Positions 5,759-6,422 of a stretch of 6,422 nucleotides of DNA are shown here, in pieces. The notes under the pieces were generated by a model. It searched no databases. It was not told the DNA's origin and was given only the letters and a program-made list of their open reading frames with translations. The position numbers and the translations under genes were made by a program. Position 1 is the first letter of the stretch; every line of letters starts with the position of its first letter. Source of the DNA: an uncultured Lachnospiraceae bacterium (GTDB lineage: Bacteria > Bacillota_A > Clostridia > Lachnospirales > Lachnospiraceae); assembly GCA_947564305.1 (NCBI GenBank), contig CANOBT010000254.1, positions 1-6,422 of the forward strand, in the 5' to 3' direction.

Positions 5759-6421
5759 TTATCTTAACAGTCTGTCCGCAGCCTTCCCATCCACATCAGG
5801 ATACAGTTCTTTCAGGCGGCCGTAAATCTTTTCCTTTGACCGCAGGGGCTCTTCCCTGTACGAACCTGTTACCACTTCATATCCCCACAGATCCTCCGGC
5901 CGGCAGTAAACGCATACCGGCATTCCGTATTCCTGTCCTTTCTTATTCCGTTTCCTCCTGAATTCCCTTATGACAAGGTATGTCTGCATCTGCAGGTCTG
6001 TCATAATCCCGTCAAAATTCTTATGCCCGCCTTTCCCGAACCCCGCAAGCTGTTTTAACTGCAGCCCCGTATATTCCGCGATCCTGCTGTTGGAGCTGTT
6101 TTCAAAGCAGTCCATAATTCCCTTATGCCTTATGCCGATAAGTTCATCATCCCACCTTGCGTCAAAATCATATCCGTCCCTCCTGAAATTTACAAATACA
6201 GGGAACCATTCCATGCTGATAAATCCCGCCTTCCGGCCAAAGAATTTACCATATGCGACTTCCCCCGCTCCTGCGATCAGCTCCCTCCATACCCATGGGT
6301 CCTGTTCCTGGTCGCCTGTCCACCAATAAAGCGGTGAGACATGCTCCTCCGCCGAGAATCCTTCTATTTCGTTCTTAAACAGCGGAAGAAAACCTGTTTC
6401 ATTGACCAGGCTGATTAACTC
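5759..6421 (-). CDS. Conserved hypothetical protein, possibly AlkZ-related family, C-terminal 220 residues
   Basis: The frame is open from the right edge (first full codon at 6421) to TAA 5759-5761, so the N-terminus lies outside. The ATG at 6214 is internal: the upstream codons read as the same protein, for example NETGFLPLFKNEIEGFS and SPLYWWTGDQEQDPWVWREL. These are followed by AYGKFFGRKAGFISMEWFPV, a GYDFDARWDDELIGIRHKGI stretch, GFGKGGHKNFDGIMTDLQMQ and WGYEVVTGSYREEP. The run of Trp and acidic residues and the helical TDLQMQTYLVIREFRRKRNKKG segment recall a soluble hypothetical family of Clostridia, sometimes named AlkZ-related. True AlkZ enzymes are DNA glycosylases. I cannot confirm that function, and no catalytic motif is claimed. 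No signal peptide or membrane segment is seen in the visible part. The sequence shows no frame damage, unlike its neighbours. Confidence 0.65.
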   Translation of the reverse strand, partial: ELISLVNETGFLPLFKNEIEGFSAEEHVSPLYWWTGDQEQDPWVWRELIAGAGEVAYGKFFGRKAGFISMEWFPVFVNFRRDGYDFDARWDDELIGIRHKGIMDCFENSSNSRIAEYTGLQLKQLAGFGKGGHKNFDGIMTDLQMQTYLVIREFRRKRNKKGQEYGMPVCVYCRPEDLWGYEVVTGSYREEPLRSKEKIYGRLKELYPDVDGKAADRLLR

Positions 6422-6422
6422 C

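Noticed and set aside
5346..5961. Plus-strand frames over the ATPase 5' part and spacer
   Set aside because: They are antisense or non-coding, without ribosome binding sites or family resemblance.
5970..6337. Plus-strand frames over the right-edge protein
   Set aside because: They are shadows of the continuous minus-strand frame, which runs through the whole stretch to the window edge.

Overview
The window looks like a piece of a low-to-mid GC Firmicutes genome, most likely a gut Clostridia/Lachnospiraceae-type bacterium. This rests on the protein styles (a bacterial LtrA-like group II intron reverse transcriptase, a MobA/MobL-like relaxase tail, a hybrid kinase with two receiver domains, AAA-ATPase/PD-(D/E)XK proteins) and on the AGGAGG-type ribosome binding site. 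No rRNA, tRNA or CRISPR array is visible. It is an accessory region: almost every gene is truncated, interrupted or frame-disrupted, and no gene can be shown to be intact.

Left part (1 to about 1120, minus strand): the 5' half of a group II intron. About 500-600 nt of structured, non-coding intron RNA is followed by the N-terminal part of its reverse transcriptase/maturase, which runs off the left edge. The intron abuts, in antisense orientation, a plus-strand coding tail (about 1123-1506) that resembles the C-terminus of a MobA/MobL-type relaxase. The intron therefore probably split a mobilization gene. Convergent to this is a minus-strand hybrid histidine kinase (1549-2835) that keeps its ATPase domain and two receiver domains but has lost its sensor and HisKA parts.

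Middle (2850-4115): a roughly 200-nt non-coding stretch carries two related 15-bp palindromes and a very good sigma-A-type promoter. That promoter faces a small plus-strand gene (3060-3560), possibly SUKH/SMI1-like, which is broken by one in-frame stop and has a divergent C-terminus. Next is a 3'-truncated IS200/IS605-family tnpA on the minus strand with its left-end hairpin and a sequence able to mask its ribosome binding site. The remnant ends beside a short plus-strand ORF start that has a strong Shine-Dalgarno sequence.

Right part (4173-6422, all minus strand): an AAA-ATPase/PD-(D/E)XK nuclease-domain pseudogene, lacking its Walker A half and frameshifted by one base. A long near-perfect palindrome sits at its truncated 5' end. 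A non-coding spacer follows, and then the C-terminal 220 residues of a protein that may belong to the AlkZ-related hypothetical family and runs off the right edge.

The genes do not form one pathway. The most coherent reading is a degraded mobile-element landing zone. I do not see a clear new multi-gene system. The best candidates for a second look are the twin palindromes next to the promoter at about 3000, the antisense intron insertion, and the palindromes at gene break points.
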